NCBI GenBank assembly: GCA_002104895.1
Contig: MCFG01000018.1
Span: 182,001 to 246,000 of the forward strand
Source: Anaeromyces robustus
Taxonomy: Eukaryota; Neocallimastigomycota; Neocallimastigomycetes; Neocallimastigales; Neocallimastigaceae
Length of the DNA stretch: 64,000 nucleotides
Reading direction: 5' to 3'
The notes below the pieces were generated by a model that made no database searches, was not told the origin of the DNA, and saw nothing but the letters and a program-made list of their open reading frames with translations. The stretch's first letter is position 1. Every line of letters starts with the position of its first letter. A program made the translations under genes and the position numbers. Shown here piece by piece: positions 48,953 to 61,620 of this stretch.

Positions 48953-49971
48953 TTAAATATATATTTACTTCATTTTTTCCTATAATTAAATCTGAAAGTG
49001 GATCATGGAAATTGATTATAGAACATCCAACATTACAACCTTGTTCATCAATTAAAACCTACATATATATATAAATATAAATATAAATAAATATAAATAT
49101 GAAATTAATAAATAATCATAAAATTCTAATTGTATTCTATAATTATAATTATAATTTTTAATATATATATATGTATATACGTATATATATATGTATGTAA
49201 CATTAAGTAATAAATAATGAAGCAAGGAAAAAAAATTTTTTTCTCATATATACCTTATAATCTTTTACAAGTGTATTATATAAATAAATTGAAGAATTTG
49301 TAACAATATAAAGTAAAGTTTGTTTTTCTTCTTCTTTAAATCCTAAACCTATTATATATATATATATAATAATTTAATATATAAATAAAAGATAATTCTT
49401 TTTTTACATATATATCTTTTTATTATCACTATAATCATCATCATCATCATTATTATTATTAGTATTAAGATTATTATTAGTATTATTATTATTAGTATTA
49501 ATGACCTGTGACTGCTCCTTTTCCTTCATGAATAATTCTAGTTTTTGTAAAACGATCTCTTAGAATATCTCCTCTCATTAAAATAACAGTACCATTTTCT
49601 AAACCAATAGCCATTTGAGACATAGAATCAAGTATAGCAATAGAGGTGACCTTTTATATATATAATATATATATGTAGATAGATAAATGTCATTTTTTTT
49701 TTTTCCAAATTCATTAAAGATTAAATAATAATAATTATAATAGTAATTATAATATATATATATTTAATAAATATTTATTAGAAACAAAAAAAAGAAGAAA
49801 AAAAAAATTATATTATAATAATAATTATTATTATTTATTATTTACTGGACTAATTTTTCCTGCATGATTCACTTTGATAGTACGAAGACAAACTGGACTT
49901 TTAGTATTTTTATTTATTTTATCTAAATTCCAAACTTTAATATTTGGTACTGAAGATTCATCCTCCTATTT

Positions 49972-50009
<38 letters not shown>

Positions 50010-51642
50010 TATTAATTAATTAAGATATATATATAATATAAAGAAAAAAAAAATATATATATATAATATATATATATATAATAATATTTATGACATATTA
50101 AATAAATAATATATATAGATATTTTATAATTATATATTAGAATAAAATAAAAAATTAAAAAATTAAAAAATTAATATTAATAAATAAATAAAAGAATAAA
50201 TAAATAAAAAATAAATAATAATTAAATAAATAAATAAAAATAAAAATATAAAGTAAACATACTCCAACAGATATAAGAATATTTTTATATTTCATAATTC
50301 TGACATGAGTAATAGAAGAAGGGTGAGCAGGATAAGAATAGTTTAAATTTAAAGAATAGTTTACTAAAGTAATTAAACCTGCCGAATGTATATATCATAT
50401 TATTATATTCAAAAATTCAATTAAAGAAAAATAACAATATATACTTGAATAAAAAACAAATAGAAATACAAAATAAAAAAGGTTTCTTCTTCCCTTTTTA
50501 TTATATTATAATTTATTTTTCATTGTTATTATTTTTGTTATTTTTTATATTGTTTTAATTTATAATATACTGAATTTATTGTCGCTTATTTTCGTTATAT
50601 TGAAATTATAATTATTATTATTATTATTGTTGTTGTTTTTGTTTTTTGTTATAAGCTATATTGAAATTATTATAATTATATTATTATTATTATTATTATT
50701 GTTTTTTGTTATGAGCTATATTGAAATTATTATTATATTTTTAAATGAGTTTTATTAAGTGTATGTGACTGACAATAAAATTATTATAGTGAAAATTTTA
50801 CTTTAAATTCTATATAATAATTTAGTTTTAGTTATAATTTTATAAATTAACATTGTAATATTAAATAATATTGATAATATTAATAATAATATTAATAATA
50901 ATAATATTAATAATAATAAAAAAGGATATCTCCAAAAATTAAATGTCCTCTTCCATTAGTCCATGAAGTTATATCCATATTCTATTTTTTTTATATAAAT
51001 ATAAACCAAGATAAAAAAAATAATTATATTTTTATTTTTATTTTTTTTTGTTCATTATCCATTATTTATTATTTGAAAAATATATTAATTCAATTCAATT
51101 GTGTAATTTATATATATATATTTTGTGATTTTTAATTCATAACCATTCATTATTATTATTGAAAAATATTAATTGAAATATATATATATATTAGGTAATT
51201 AAAAAAAAAATAAAAAATTCAATTAATATTTTTAAATTCCAAAATTTATAAAAAAATTTTTTTAAATTTCAAAATTAGATTTGCAATCCATCACAATTCA
51301 TATATTTATTATTGTTAAAAAGAATATTAGTATTATTGAAGAAATTAATACGTTATAAATGTATAATTATATAAATTGTAAAATTATATATGAATATAAA
51401 TAATAGATAATATAATAATATAATATGTATATATATAATATATGTATTATAAAGTATAATTGTTAAAAATTTATAGTTATATTTCTATATATATTTTTAA
51501 TATTATAAACATTAAATATTATATATATTTAAAAGTCAAAAACCTGAAGCCATTTAGGTGATCTCGATCTTTCAATTGGATCATATATTTGTTCTTTTTC
51601 AAAGAAATTAAACTGTCTCCATTGTAATTGTGCTTTCATCAT
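44118..51642 (-). CDS. VPS11: VPS11, HOPS/CORVET vacuolar tethering subunit with C-terminal RING
   Basis: Sixteen exons, minus strand: 51642-51544, 50981-50930, 50387-50263, 49965-49846, 49650-49506, 49348-49254, 49058-48969, 48815-48764, 48477-47074, 46654-46071, 45869-45786, 45639-45551, 45400-45103, 44911-44838, 44643-44430 and 44201-44118. Phases agree throughout, giving about 1202 residues. VPS11 is a core subunit of the HOPS and CORVET complexes that tether endosomes and vacuoles. Seen: WRQFNFFEKEQIYD start, GRGHLIFGDSAGLI, VKVWNLDK-type WD segments, DEQGCNVGCS, a long alpha-solenoid (exons 9-13), a RING-H2 at about 1112-1150 (CEAC...CKHSYHLRC...CPKC), and the family's end SYFSKNPFFSLNSGY. 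Asn-rich inserts near 610-720 and in exon 10 lengthen it beyond the usual 900-1050. All introns are GT-AG except intron 2 (AT-AC). Confidence 0.95.
46811..47011. repeat. Three-part tetranucleotide array (TAAA, TTAA, TGAA) in VPS11 intron 9
   Basis: About 34 TAAA units run into about 8 TTAA units and then about 8 TGAA units, without gaps, inside the intron between exons 9 and 10. Confidence 0.95.
48874..48953. repeat. (TTA)n microsatellite in VPS11 intron 7
   Basis: About 26 TTA units between exons 7 and 8. Confidence 0.95.
50388..50929 (-). other. Putative U12-type AT-AC intron of VPS11 (intron 2)
   Basis: On the minus strand, exon 2 ends ...TTTGGAG and the intron opens ATATCCTTTTTTA, the canonical U12-type AT donor (ATATCCTT). 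No GT donor keeps the frame here. The intron ends ATATATAC before ATTCGGCAGG. Joining these gives FGDSAGLITLV, restoring the GDS-x-G blade motif expected in VPS11; using the nearby CAG instead loses DSA. A TTTTCTTTAA branch-like string lies about 33 bases before the acceptor, weaker and farther than the classic TTCCTTAAC. The other 14 introns of this gene are GT-AG. Confidence 0.8.
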
Positions 51643-52311
51643 TTTGGTTTATATATATATATATATATTTTGTTTGTTTGTTTGTTGTATATAGTATATA
51701 ATTATATTTTAAGTTATTTCAATAATTTCTTAAAAAAAAAGAATATTATAAACTTTTTATTTTATTTTTAATGGGTATTATTTTAAATTGTTGTAAAAGC
51801 TTATAAACTTTTTTTCTTTTCCATATATATATTTATAAATATTAGTTTTATTATATGTTTTTTATTAAAACCCACATTTAGTTTTTTTTTTTTTTTTTTT
51901 TTTTATTTTCTTTTTCTTTTTAATAATAATAAAATAATTAAAAATTTTAAATTAATTAAATATATTTAATTATTATATTTAAAAAGAAAAATAAAAAAAT
52001 AAAAAAATAAAATAAAAATTTCATTTGGTTAAAACTTAAATTATTAATTAATTAATTACTTAAATTAATTAATTATTCGAAAAACTTTTTTTATAGTTTA
52101 TTTGCTAAAAAAATTTTTTTTTCAAAGGAATCATTAATGAAGGTTTAAAAATAATAAATAATGAATAATGAAAATAATAATTAATAATCAAAAAAAGAAA
52201 ATATCAAATTGACAAGTTATTTTATTTTTTTTTAAGTTCATTAAGTAAAAAGAGTTTTTTTTTTTTTTTTTTACCAAACATTGATTTTTTTTTTTTTGTT
52301 CATACTCAAAA

Positions 52312-52350
52312 AGGATTCTGGAGAAAAAAATTTTTTTTTTTTAGAATCCT
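52312..52350. other. Inverted repeat with A/T core
   Basis: AGGATTCT (52312-52319) pairs with AGAATCCT (52343-52350). The interior contains an A7 run followed by a T12 run, so the stem can extend. It lies just before the less AT-rich island. Confidence 0.6.
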
Positions 52351-53478
52351 GGGTCTGGTAAGTATTAAGTAATTTAAATTTTTTTTTTTTTTTTTTTAGA
52401 CTAAAGGAAGAGAATACATTAATACACTTTCATGTTTTTTTATTTATTATAAATTAATTATTAATACATTTAGATTTAATACATAAATAAAAAAAATAGG
52501 TTAAAATAAAAAAAATATTATCTAAAAATCTATAACATATATTTAATATATAAAGAAAAAATAATATAATAAATTTTTGAAATAATAATAATTTCAGTAT
52601 AGGGTATTATTTGGATTTCACACCTCTCTAAATAGTAAAATAATATAAAACAAAACAAAGAAGTAATATCTGAATTAAACATCTGAATTAAAGATTAAGT
52701 ATGGTGGTCACACTAAACTCTCCTTTGGAGTAATCATCATCATTTCTAGTAAAAGAAGATGACTTCTAAGCCCTTTGGTTTTGGTTGAAATAAAATCGGT
52801 TATTTGAATATTTATTATTATTATTTTGTATTTTCGATTCGACGTCAATAATAACTCCTGGTTATTTAAAGGATGTTGAGATTTTTTTACCAGATCAAAT
52901 AAAAACTCCAAAAAAAGCTGCCTATGACTAGTACTTTTTTTTTTTTTTTTGTTAAAAAATCAAGTCAACCCTACAAAGTATAGAACAGGAAAAACTCCTA
53001 TATATGAACTTTTGTAAAGTTATTCAATTAAAAAATGTTTCCGTTCTTCCCCTTTTTTATCGAAAAATGCAACTTCTTCTACTTCTAGAGCTGAAGTTCT
53101 CACTAAGAAGGAAAGGAATATATATATTTTTTATGGTTTGATATATATATTTTCCAACTCTTAAGATTGAAGTGTAATTATTTTATAAATAGAGTCTCTT
53201 TATTTTGTTTGCAAAAATGATGAGGAAGTCATTGATGAAATCTAGTGAGTTCTATCTAATAATAAGATAAAAAAAAAGGGGGAATCAAAAATCCAATGTT
53301 CAAAGGATTGGTCACCTTATTAATAGCAGCAGGGGGTAATAAGAAGGACATTCTTTTGAAAACTCTTAAAAGCTATTTTTTGAGTAATTATTACTTTAGA
53401 ATATAAAAATGATATTTCTTTTGGATAAAAAGTATAGATAGCTCTGTTCGAAACCCTACTATATGAGTACTCTCTATC

Positions 53479-53500
53479 ACACACACACACACTCTCTCTC
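53479..53500. repeat. (CA)n(CT)n microsatellite
   Basis: CACACACACACACA runs into CTCTCTCTC, followed directly by a palindromic CTCTCGAGAG. GC-containing dinucleotide arrays are rare in this window. Confidence 0.9.
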
Positions 53501-53560
53501 GAGAGACCTTCAGATACTTCCTATTGTTGGAGTTTGTGCTGCTAGATAGGTTAAATGTTT

Positions 53561-53594
<34 letters not shown>

Positions 53595-53885
53595 AAATTT
53601 TTTCATATTGTATTATTAAAGATCATGTTTTACACTATATTTTTACACTATAAAAAAATTAATAGATTCTCTTCTTGGGTGGGTTAATAGTTGATAGACT
53701 CAAAAACGAGTTGGTTAGTGAATATAGAGAAATTAAAAATTTGTTATTGGTAATAAACAAGGAATTAAAAGTAAAAAAAAAAAACTATGATAAATATAAA
53801 TATAATTTTTTTTTTTTTTGATTCTAAATATATTATATCTTATATTATTATTATGTTAGGTTAGGCATAACCCATTTATTTTCAT

Positions 53886-54100
53886 TGGTCGTAAGGCTGA
53901 AACTTAAAAAGGAATTAACAGAAAGGGCACTCACCAAACCCACCAAGGAGTAGAGCCTGAAGCTTAATTTGACTTAATACGGGGAAACATTACCAGGTCT
54001 AGACATTAGTAAGGATTGACAAGATTGAGAATTCTTTCTCAATTCTATGGGTGGTGGTGCATGGCCGTCTTTAGTTGGTGGAGTGAACCTTAATCTAGGT
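53886..54100 (+). pseudogene. Degenerate 18S rRNA fragment
   Basis: The plus strand closely follows the conserved 3' half of eukaryotic 18S rRNA: GGTCGTAAGGCTGAAACTTA, then TTAATTTGACT and ACGGGGAAAC, CCAGGTCTAGACAT, AGTAAGGATTGACA, and finally GGGTGGTGGTGCATGGCCGT with TTAGTTGGTGGAGTGA. There are insertions at normally invariant places (extra AA after CTTAAA, extra bases around GGGCACCACC) and many C-to-T or G-to-A type changes. After GGAGTGA about 30 expected bases seem to be missing before ACCTTAATCT. It is too short and too altered to function, so it is a dispersed rDNA pseudogene. Confidence 0.88.
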
Positions 54101-55164
54101 ATCAAATGGATAATACGTTTACGCTGTGGATATGTATATAACTCGAAAATAAATAATAATAAATAATAATAATAATAAATAATAAATAATAAATAATACA
54201 ATAACAAAAAAATTAAAAAATTAAAGATGAAAAAACTAAAAAACTAAAAAACTAAAAATTAAAAAAAAGAAATTCTTTAAAAATACACACATAGAATAAA
54301 AAAAACAGTTTTCTTTCTTTTATTTTTTTTTTTTAAATTTTTTTTTTTATTTTTTTATTTTTTTTTATTTTTTTTTTTATTTTTATCTTTTTTTTTTATG
54401 TTTATGTTTTATGCTTTATTTTTATTTATTTATTTGTTATGTACAAATTGTATACTTTTTTTTATTTTTATTTTTTTTTATTTTATTTTATTTCAAATAA
54501 ATAAAAAAAAAAAGTATACAAAAGATCAATGCTATATTTTATTTTCTTCTTTTTTTTTATGTTATCTCTTTTTTTTTTTTTTTTTTTAAGAAAAAAAAAA
54601 AAATATAAAAAGATTCTTATATATAATCCTAGAAAGAAATTAAAATATAATAAAGATCAAATAATTCATAATAGAATAGAATCATGCCTTTCTTTTTTTT
54701 CAGTTTTTTTTTTTTTTTTTTTATACATATAGGTTTTAAAAGGGATTTTGTATATATTTTTATGTGTGTGTGTGTAAATACATATTTAAGAAAAAAATTC
54801 TTTTTTTATAGTTTTTTTTTTTTTTTTTAATAAAATTTTTTAATATTTTTTTTCTTAAATTATTTATTATTACGATTATGACGATTATGATATATACAAA
54901 GTCTGTTATATTATATATAAATATATATATATTTTAAAGTTTATAATTTTTTTTCTTTTTTTTTTTATAGAAAAAAAAAAAGGTATGTTAAATATATATA
55001 TATAAATATTTTTTTTTTAAAAAAAAATATCATATCATTTCTTATTATATTTTATACATATATATATATATTTTAGAATATATATATAATTAAAAGTAAA
55101 AATAAAAAAAAAAAGTTTTCTTATTAAAAATAATTAAAATAAGTAAACTTATAAAATAGATATT

Positions 55165-55195
<31 letters not shown>

Positions 55196-55435
55196 AAAAA
55201 AAAAAAAAAAAACATATATATATAATATTTATGATGATTTGATTTTTTAAAAATATTTTAATATTTTTAATCGTTAAATTATTTTTGATAGATATGTTTT
55301 AATAATAATAAAAAAAGTATAATTATAATAGTAATTAAACGTGATTAAAAAATTGATTAGAAAAAAAAGGTAAAAAAATACTGAAAAAAAAAATATAAGA
55401 TATGGTAATCGCTTTAATAGTTTTTTCGATATTCG

Positions 55436-55480
<45 letters not shown>

Positions 55481-55764
55481 ATATAATATAAAATAGATTA
55501 CTTGATAGCATCCATTTTTTTTTTTTTTTTTTTTTTTTTTTGATTATTATTGCTGATATATAATTGTTATTTTTTTTTTTTTTTTTGTTAAATGATATTA
55601 ATATTGGTTAAATCATTTTCTCTGTAAGTGTAATATTTTTTGAAAAGAAAAAGAATGAAAAAATTTTTTTTCTTTCTTTCTTTTTTTTTTCTTATAAAGA
55701 ATATATATACATATATATTCATATATATTATATATAGTATTCTTTTATTTTTTTATTTTTTTTC

Positions 55765-57569
55765 TTATTTTTTCAAAGTAGCATCTTTTGAATTTATGGA
55801 AGATGTATTTGATGATGAAGAAGAAGTAGAAGAAGAAGAAGAATTCTTTGATGAATTTGATGAAGATGAATTTTTAATTAATTGATGGAAAAGTATATCA
55901 ATATCAATATCATCTTCTTCTTGTTGATGATATAAACTATTATTAACACAAGAAAGGAAAGTATCTTCACTAATACTTTTTAATGGTTGTGGTGTTATAA
56001 CAGTATTTGAATTATCTTCTTCCTTAGCAGCAGCAGCAGTAGTATATGAACTAGTACGACCAGTAAACATACAATCAAGTATATCCCAAGCAGCTAAAAT
56101 TTGTGATTTTTCTTCCTCACTTTTTTCATAATCAGAAAGATCAAGATTACTATATTTCATTTCACTATAACTTTTACATTGTTTTGGTATACTATTTGAG
56201 AAAGGAACTGGTTCTATAACTTTTTGACGTTCACCTAAAGAGAAAATAAAATAAAATAAAAAAATAAATAAAAATAAATAATAATAATAAAAAAAAATTA
56301 TATATTTATAAATAGAAGAAAGAAAATAATTAGTATATACATAATTTATATAAAAAATGAGATAGTAATAGTTTAGAAAAATACATAAAATAAAGAAAAA
56401 TTAAATAAAAATTAAGTAAAATAAAAGAAAAAAGAAAAAAAATGGAAAGGTTCCCCCTTAATTAGAAACATTTTTTACTTTTAAAACGAAAGAAAATAAT
56501 AAATAAATATATAAAAACTAATATTAAATAAAAAAAAATTTGAAATACCCTTGGAACAAAAAAAAAAATTATAATAAATTAATATATATTAAAAAATAAA
56601 ACACTATTAAATAATATATATAAATATAATATAAATAAATAATAATATATATATAAATAAAAAAAAAAAAGCTAAATAATATTATATATAATTTTTTTTT
56701 TTAAAAAAAAAAAGGAAAAAAAGAAGACACACACATATATAAAATAGATATAATATATTAAAGTATATAAAAATAAATAAATAAATAAAGATTAAATATA
56801 TATATATATATAATATACTATTCCAGCCATTAAAAAATAAATAATTAAATAAATAAATAAATAAATAAAATTGAAGGGGATAAATTCAATTCCATTTTTC
56901 CATTTTTCTTTCTTATTATATAATATTAATCACAATAAAATAAATATATATAATATAAAAATATAAAATAAAATAAAATAAAATAAAATAAAATAAAATA
57001 AAATAAAATAAAATAAAATAAAATAAAATAAAATAAAATAAAAATAAAAAGTAGCATATATATTTTTTTTTTAAAAAAAAAATATTAAGAATGCTTACTT
57101 TGGATTGACTGAATTTCGAATTCGAACTTCATGTCATTAAATAATACAGGCCTATGTAATATAAATAAATAAATAAATAAATAAATAATATATATATAAA
57201 TAATTAATACATTGTATTTTTTTTTTTTTTTTTAATACTTAAAATACTTTGGTGATAAAAATAATAATATAATAATATTTATAATTATAATTATAAATAT
57301 ATTAAATATTTAAATAAAATAATAGATAAATATAAATATAAATATAAATATAAATATAAATATAAATAAATATAAATAAAAGCTTACCTGTGTTGTGAAA
57401 AGAAAATATTTTGAGCCAAGTCTTTATCTAATTTAGTAGACTTGTTTCTTTTTTGAGATATTATGACATTATTTAAAGATACTTTTGAAAAAGATGGGAT
57501 GGAATTTTGTAATAAAGAAAAAGCAGAGTTCTTTAAAGAACTTCCTCTTATTAATTGTACAGTACTCAT
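55765..57569 (-). CDS. Unrecognised protein with possible organelle-targeting N-terminus
   Basis: Three exons on the minus strand: 57569-57388, 57151-57099 and 56234-55765, GT-AG, giving about 234 residues. The ATG at 57569 is the first in frame. The first 45 residues are rich in Ser, Arg, Lys and hydrophobics with almost no acids (MSTVQLIRGSSLKNSAFSLL...), like a mitochondrial or hydrogenosomal presequence. A compact middle follows: QNIFFSQHRPVLFNDMKFEF, then EPVPFSNSIPKQCKSY and an acidic segment with AAWDILDCMF. The C-terminus is a poly-Ser tail with Asp/Ile runs. The F-x-x-x-x-RP-V-L-F string is only faintly like fungal Pet20-type mitochondrial proteins, and I do not assign that family. 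Anaerobic fungi have hydrogenosomes, which would be the likely target if the presequence is real. Confidence 0.75.
56964..57050. repeat. (AAAAT)n array in intron 2 of the small minus-strand gene
   Basis: About 16 AAAAT pentanucleotide units between exons 2 and 3 of the gene at 55765-57569. Confidence 0.92.
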
Positions 57570-60500
57570 ATTGAAAGTGTTTAGTAGGATAGAAAAAAAA
57601 AATTTACAATTTATTTATGCAATAATAAAATTTTAAGATATAAAAATGACGGATATCAAATTTATTTATTATATTTGATGTTAATGGAAATATTTATTTA
57701 TTAACAAATGTTTATTTAAAAAATAAGTTTTTTTTTTTTTTATAAAACGAATATATAAAAATAGGGTATGAAGATAACTATTTTTTATTTAATTTAATTT
57801 AATTTGTTTGTATATTTTATTTATATATAATATTTGTTATTTGTATTATGATAGATAAATTTTTTATTTATTGGAAAGGGAATATTATTTCTTTTTATTC
57901 TTTTTATTCTTTTTATATTTTTTTTTAAAAAAATATCTTTCTATTTTAAGGCATGTTATGTTTTTTTTTTTATTATAATGATATGTTGAAATACTTTTAA
58001 ACTCTTATCTTTAAAAACTATTTTATTTCACTAATTAATTCTTTTGTTTTTATTTTTTTCTTAATGTGTGGAATAAATATTATTATTTTTTAAAATATAT
58101 TATTATTATGTTGTTATGTTGTTATTTTATATTATTTATATTCTATTTTTTTTTTATTTTAAAGAAAATATTCTTTTATTGTTAAAAGTGTGTTTCTTTT
58201 ATATTTTTTATCTTTCTTTTATAAATTCTTTTTTTTTGTTTATTATTTATTTATTTATTTATTTACAATTATTGTCATATACTTTTTTTTTTATTTATTT
58301 ATTTCTTAAATTTGAAATTTTAAATTTTAAAAATTAAAAATGAAAAAAAAAAATAGGAAGTTTTATATGTAATAGGCGTCCAAATTCTTTATATTTATAC
58401 TAAATTATAAAAAATAAAAAAAAATATTATAAAATTAAAAAAAAATGATTTTTCTAAAAAAGAAATAAATAAATAAAATTTTAAAATAATAAAAAAAAAT
58501 AAATAAATAAAAAAATAAAAATAATAAAAATAAAATAAAACAAAAAAATAAATAATAAATAAATAATAAATAATAAATAAATAATAAATAATAAATAATT
58601 TATTATGACTTTATTATAAATTTATTATACAATTATATTCTATTATATTCTATTATATTATTTTATATAATTTTATATTTTATTATAAAATTTTATATTT
58701 AATTTTTATTAGTTTTAATCACATTTTTTTTATATTAATTATTAATTATTAATAATATTTTATTTTAATTATTTTTAATAAATAAATTATTTTTATATTA
58801 TTAATTATAAAATAAATAAAATAAATACTATTATAATATATGACAACTATCTTAATTCTTATATATCATAAATAATAGTTTATATTTATTATTAATATAT
58901 TCATTGATTTATTAATAATTAATTTATTTATTTATTAATAAAATTATTTATTTATTATTTAATTAATTATTGATTTATTTAATAATAATTTATTCATTTA
59001 TTTTTAATACATCAAATAAATAATAATAAATAATTAAATAATAAATAATAATAAATAATTAAATAATAAATAATAATAAATAATAAATAATAAATAATAA
59101 TGAAAGCATTTATTTAATGATTTATTATAAATATTATAAATATATTTTATGATAAATATTTTAATAGATATAAATAAATTATAATGAGGAATATATTTAA
59201 ATATATTTCAATTTAAATGGATGAATTATAAAATAAATATATTAATATTTACTATGAATATATTTTATTTTATTATAAAATGTAATAATAATAAATAACT
59301 ATTTTTATTAATTATTTTTAAAATTATTAAAAAAACTTTAATTTTTAAAAATTATTATTTTAAAATTTATTGATTAATATATTGTAATATATTATAATAT
59401 AATTCATGTTTTAATTGATGATTTATTTTTGTTAAATTGATGATAATGAAAAAAAAGATTTTTAAATTTTTTATTATTATTATTTATTATTAATTATTTA
59501 TTATTATTTATTATTTATTATTTATTATTTCTTTTTTCTCTACTTTTCTTGGTTTTCTTTTTTTATTTTTGGTTTCAGATAGGTAAAGAAAAAAAACTAA
59601 AAGTTATGAAATTCTTTCTTTTTTTTAAATCTTTATTTTTAGAAGTAATAAGTAAATATTAATATATTTCATGTTATAAAAACCTATTAATAAAAAACAA
59701 TTTAATATATTTTATTATAATTCATTATAAATTTAAGATTTTTAAAGATAATTTATTTTATTTTAATACATTTAGAAAAACTATAATTCAATTCTATTAA
59801 AAAATAAATAAATAAATAAATAAATATATATTTAAATAAATAATAGTAAAATAATATTTTTAAATAGATATTTATTTAATTATTATCTATTTATCTATTT
59901 ATTTTATTTTTACTTATTTTGGTTTTATGTTTTAGTTTTTTATGACCAAATCATAAAACCAATTCTATTATTTTTCTATGCTAATATAAAAGTTTATTTA
60001 TTATTTATTTATTATTTATTTATTATTTATTTATTATTTATTATTTATTATTTATTTATTTATTTATTGTTAATTTTTATTATTAATTGTTAATATTTAT
60101 TATTAATTGTTAATTTTTATTCTTTTATTTATTTATTATTTATTATTTATTACTTTTTATTATTTATTTATTACTTTTTATTATTTGTAATGTCATTTTT
60201 TATTTATTCTTTTTATTACCTATTTTTTCAGTAATTAAAGTTTAACACCTCTGTATATTAGAATATATTGTTAATATATGTAATAAAATTTACCTTAGTC
60301 ATTTGCACTTTTTTTTTTAATTATTATTTCTATAGAATTAAAATGTTTTATTATTGTATTACAATAAAAATATTATAATATATAATAATATATGTATGTT
60401 ATATATTATGAATTAATTTATTTAATTATCTCCTATTCATTAGAATTAATTTTTTTTAAATTATTTTTAAAAAAGTTACTATTGATCACATTTTTTTTAT

Positions 60501-61084
60501 TTTATTTTGACCTTTTTTTTTTTATAAAAAACTAAATTAATTAAATATAATATATTTGAGTCATATATTACATTATATTATACCATATATTGATATTTAA
60601 AATAATATAGCTATAAAAATAGGTAAATAAATAAAAAATTAAATATGTTCATACTATTAAAATTAAATGAATAAAACCATATAAAGTAAATAAAATAAAT
60701 AAAGAAAACTAAATAAATAAAAAAGGAAATAAATATTCCAAAAAAGTAAAAATGGCATAATTATTATTAATAATTAATAGAATAATACAAAACGGCAATA
60801 TATAAAACAAATAAGTAATAAGTAATGTCCATTAAATAAATAAATAAATAAATATTATTTAAATAAATATTATTTAAATAAATACTATTTAATAAATAAA
60901 TAAATAAACACTATTTAATAAATAAATAAATAAATAAAAAAAGTCATTCATTATTAAATAATAATTAATTAATTAATTAATTAATAAAAAAAAAAAAACT
61001 AATTAATGAAATGATTTATTAAAGATGAATGACCTTAAATAATCATTAAATAAAAAGTTGAATTTTATTATTAATTATTCATTA

Positions 61085-61140
61085 ATAAAAATAAAAATAA
61101 AAATAAAAATAAAAATAAAAATAAAAATAAAAATAAAAAT
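61085..61140. repeat. (AAAAAT)n array
   Basis: About nine hexanucleotide units. Confidence 0.93.
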
Positions 61141-61570
61141 GATTAATAAAAAGTTTTATTCATTCAATTCATTCAATGATTACCATTTTACTTCATTGTT
61201 TATTATATTATATTTTATTTTATTTTACTTCATCGTTTATTTTATTTTATTTTATTTTATTTTATTTTATTTTATTTTATTTCATTGTTTATTTATTGTA
61301 ATGAATTCCATTCTTAATATAAATAATATTAATAATTTTGTTTTTTATTTTTTTTTTTGCATAATATAAATTTTTTCTTTTTAATTTAAAAGAATAAGCC
61401 TATTGTTGAGAAAAATGAAAAAATAAAAAAAAAATTTTTTTTCTTCATAATGGAAATAATAATAAATAATATTAAATAATTAAAAAAAAAAAAAGAATAT
61501 AATTTTATAAAATAATTTATAAAATAATATTATAATATTATAAAATTATAAAATTAATTATGTTCAGGCT

Positions 61571-61620
61571 GTTGTGTGTGTGTGTGCGTGTGATGTGGTT
61601 TGTGATGTTGTGTTGTGGTG
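61571..61620. repeat. G/T-only tract
   Basis: TGTGTGTGTGCGTG followed by imperfect TGATG/TTGTG words; one strand is almost free of C and contains few A for about 50 bases, in otherwise A/T-only surroundings. Confidence 0.8.

Larger units (their letters stand above)
51643..55764. other. Spacer holding a less AT-rich island and an rRNA relic
   Basis: Upstream of VPS11 the sequence is ordinary A/T background to about 52300. From about 52590 to 54130 the composition changes: many G/C-containing words, a CA/CT microsatellite (53479-53500), and an 18S rRNA fragment. Stops occur in every frame of the island, and I cannot identify 52590-53800. From 54140 to 55764 it returns to A/T-rich DNA with very long T runs (55439-55476, 55519-55541). 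Confidence 0.6.

Noticed and set aside
50370-50387. Using CAG (50378-50380) as the 3' splice site of VPS11 intron 2
   Set aside because: It would keep frame but drop the conserved DSA of FGDSAG and still require an AT donor.
53440-53465. GTTCGAAACCC as a tRNA T-arm
   Set aside because: The surrounding sequence does not supply D, anticodon and acceptor stems at tRNA spacing.
53391-54207. Minus-strand frames at 53391-53606 and 53974-54207 as genes
   Set aside because: The first includes a poly-A/T translation (poly-Phe); the second is antisense to the 18S rRNA fragment.
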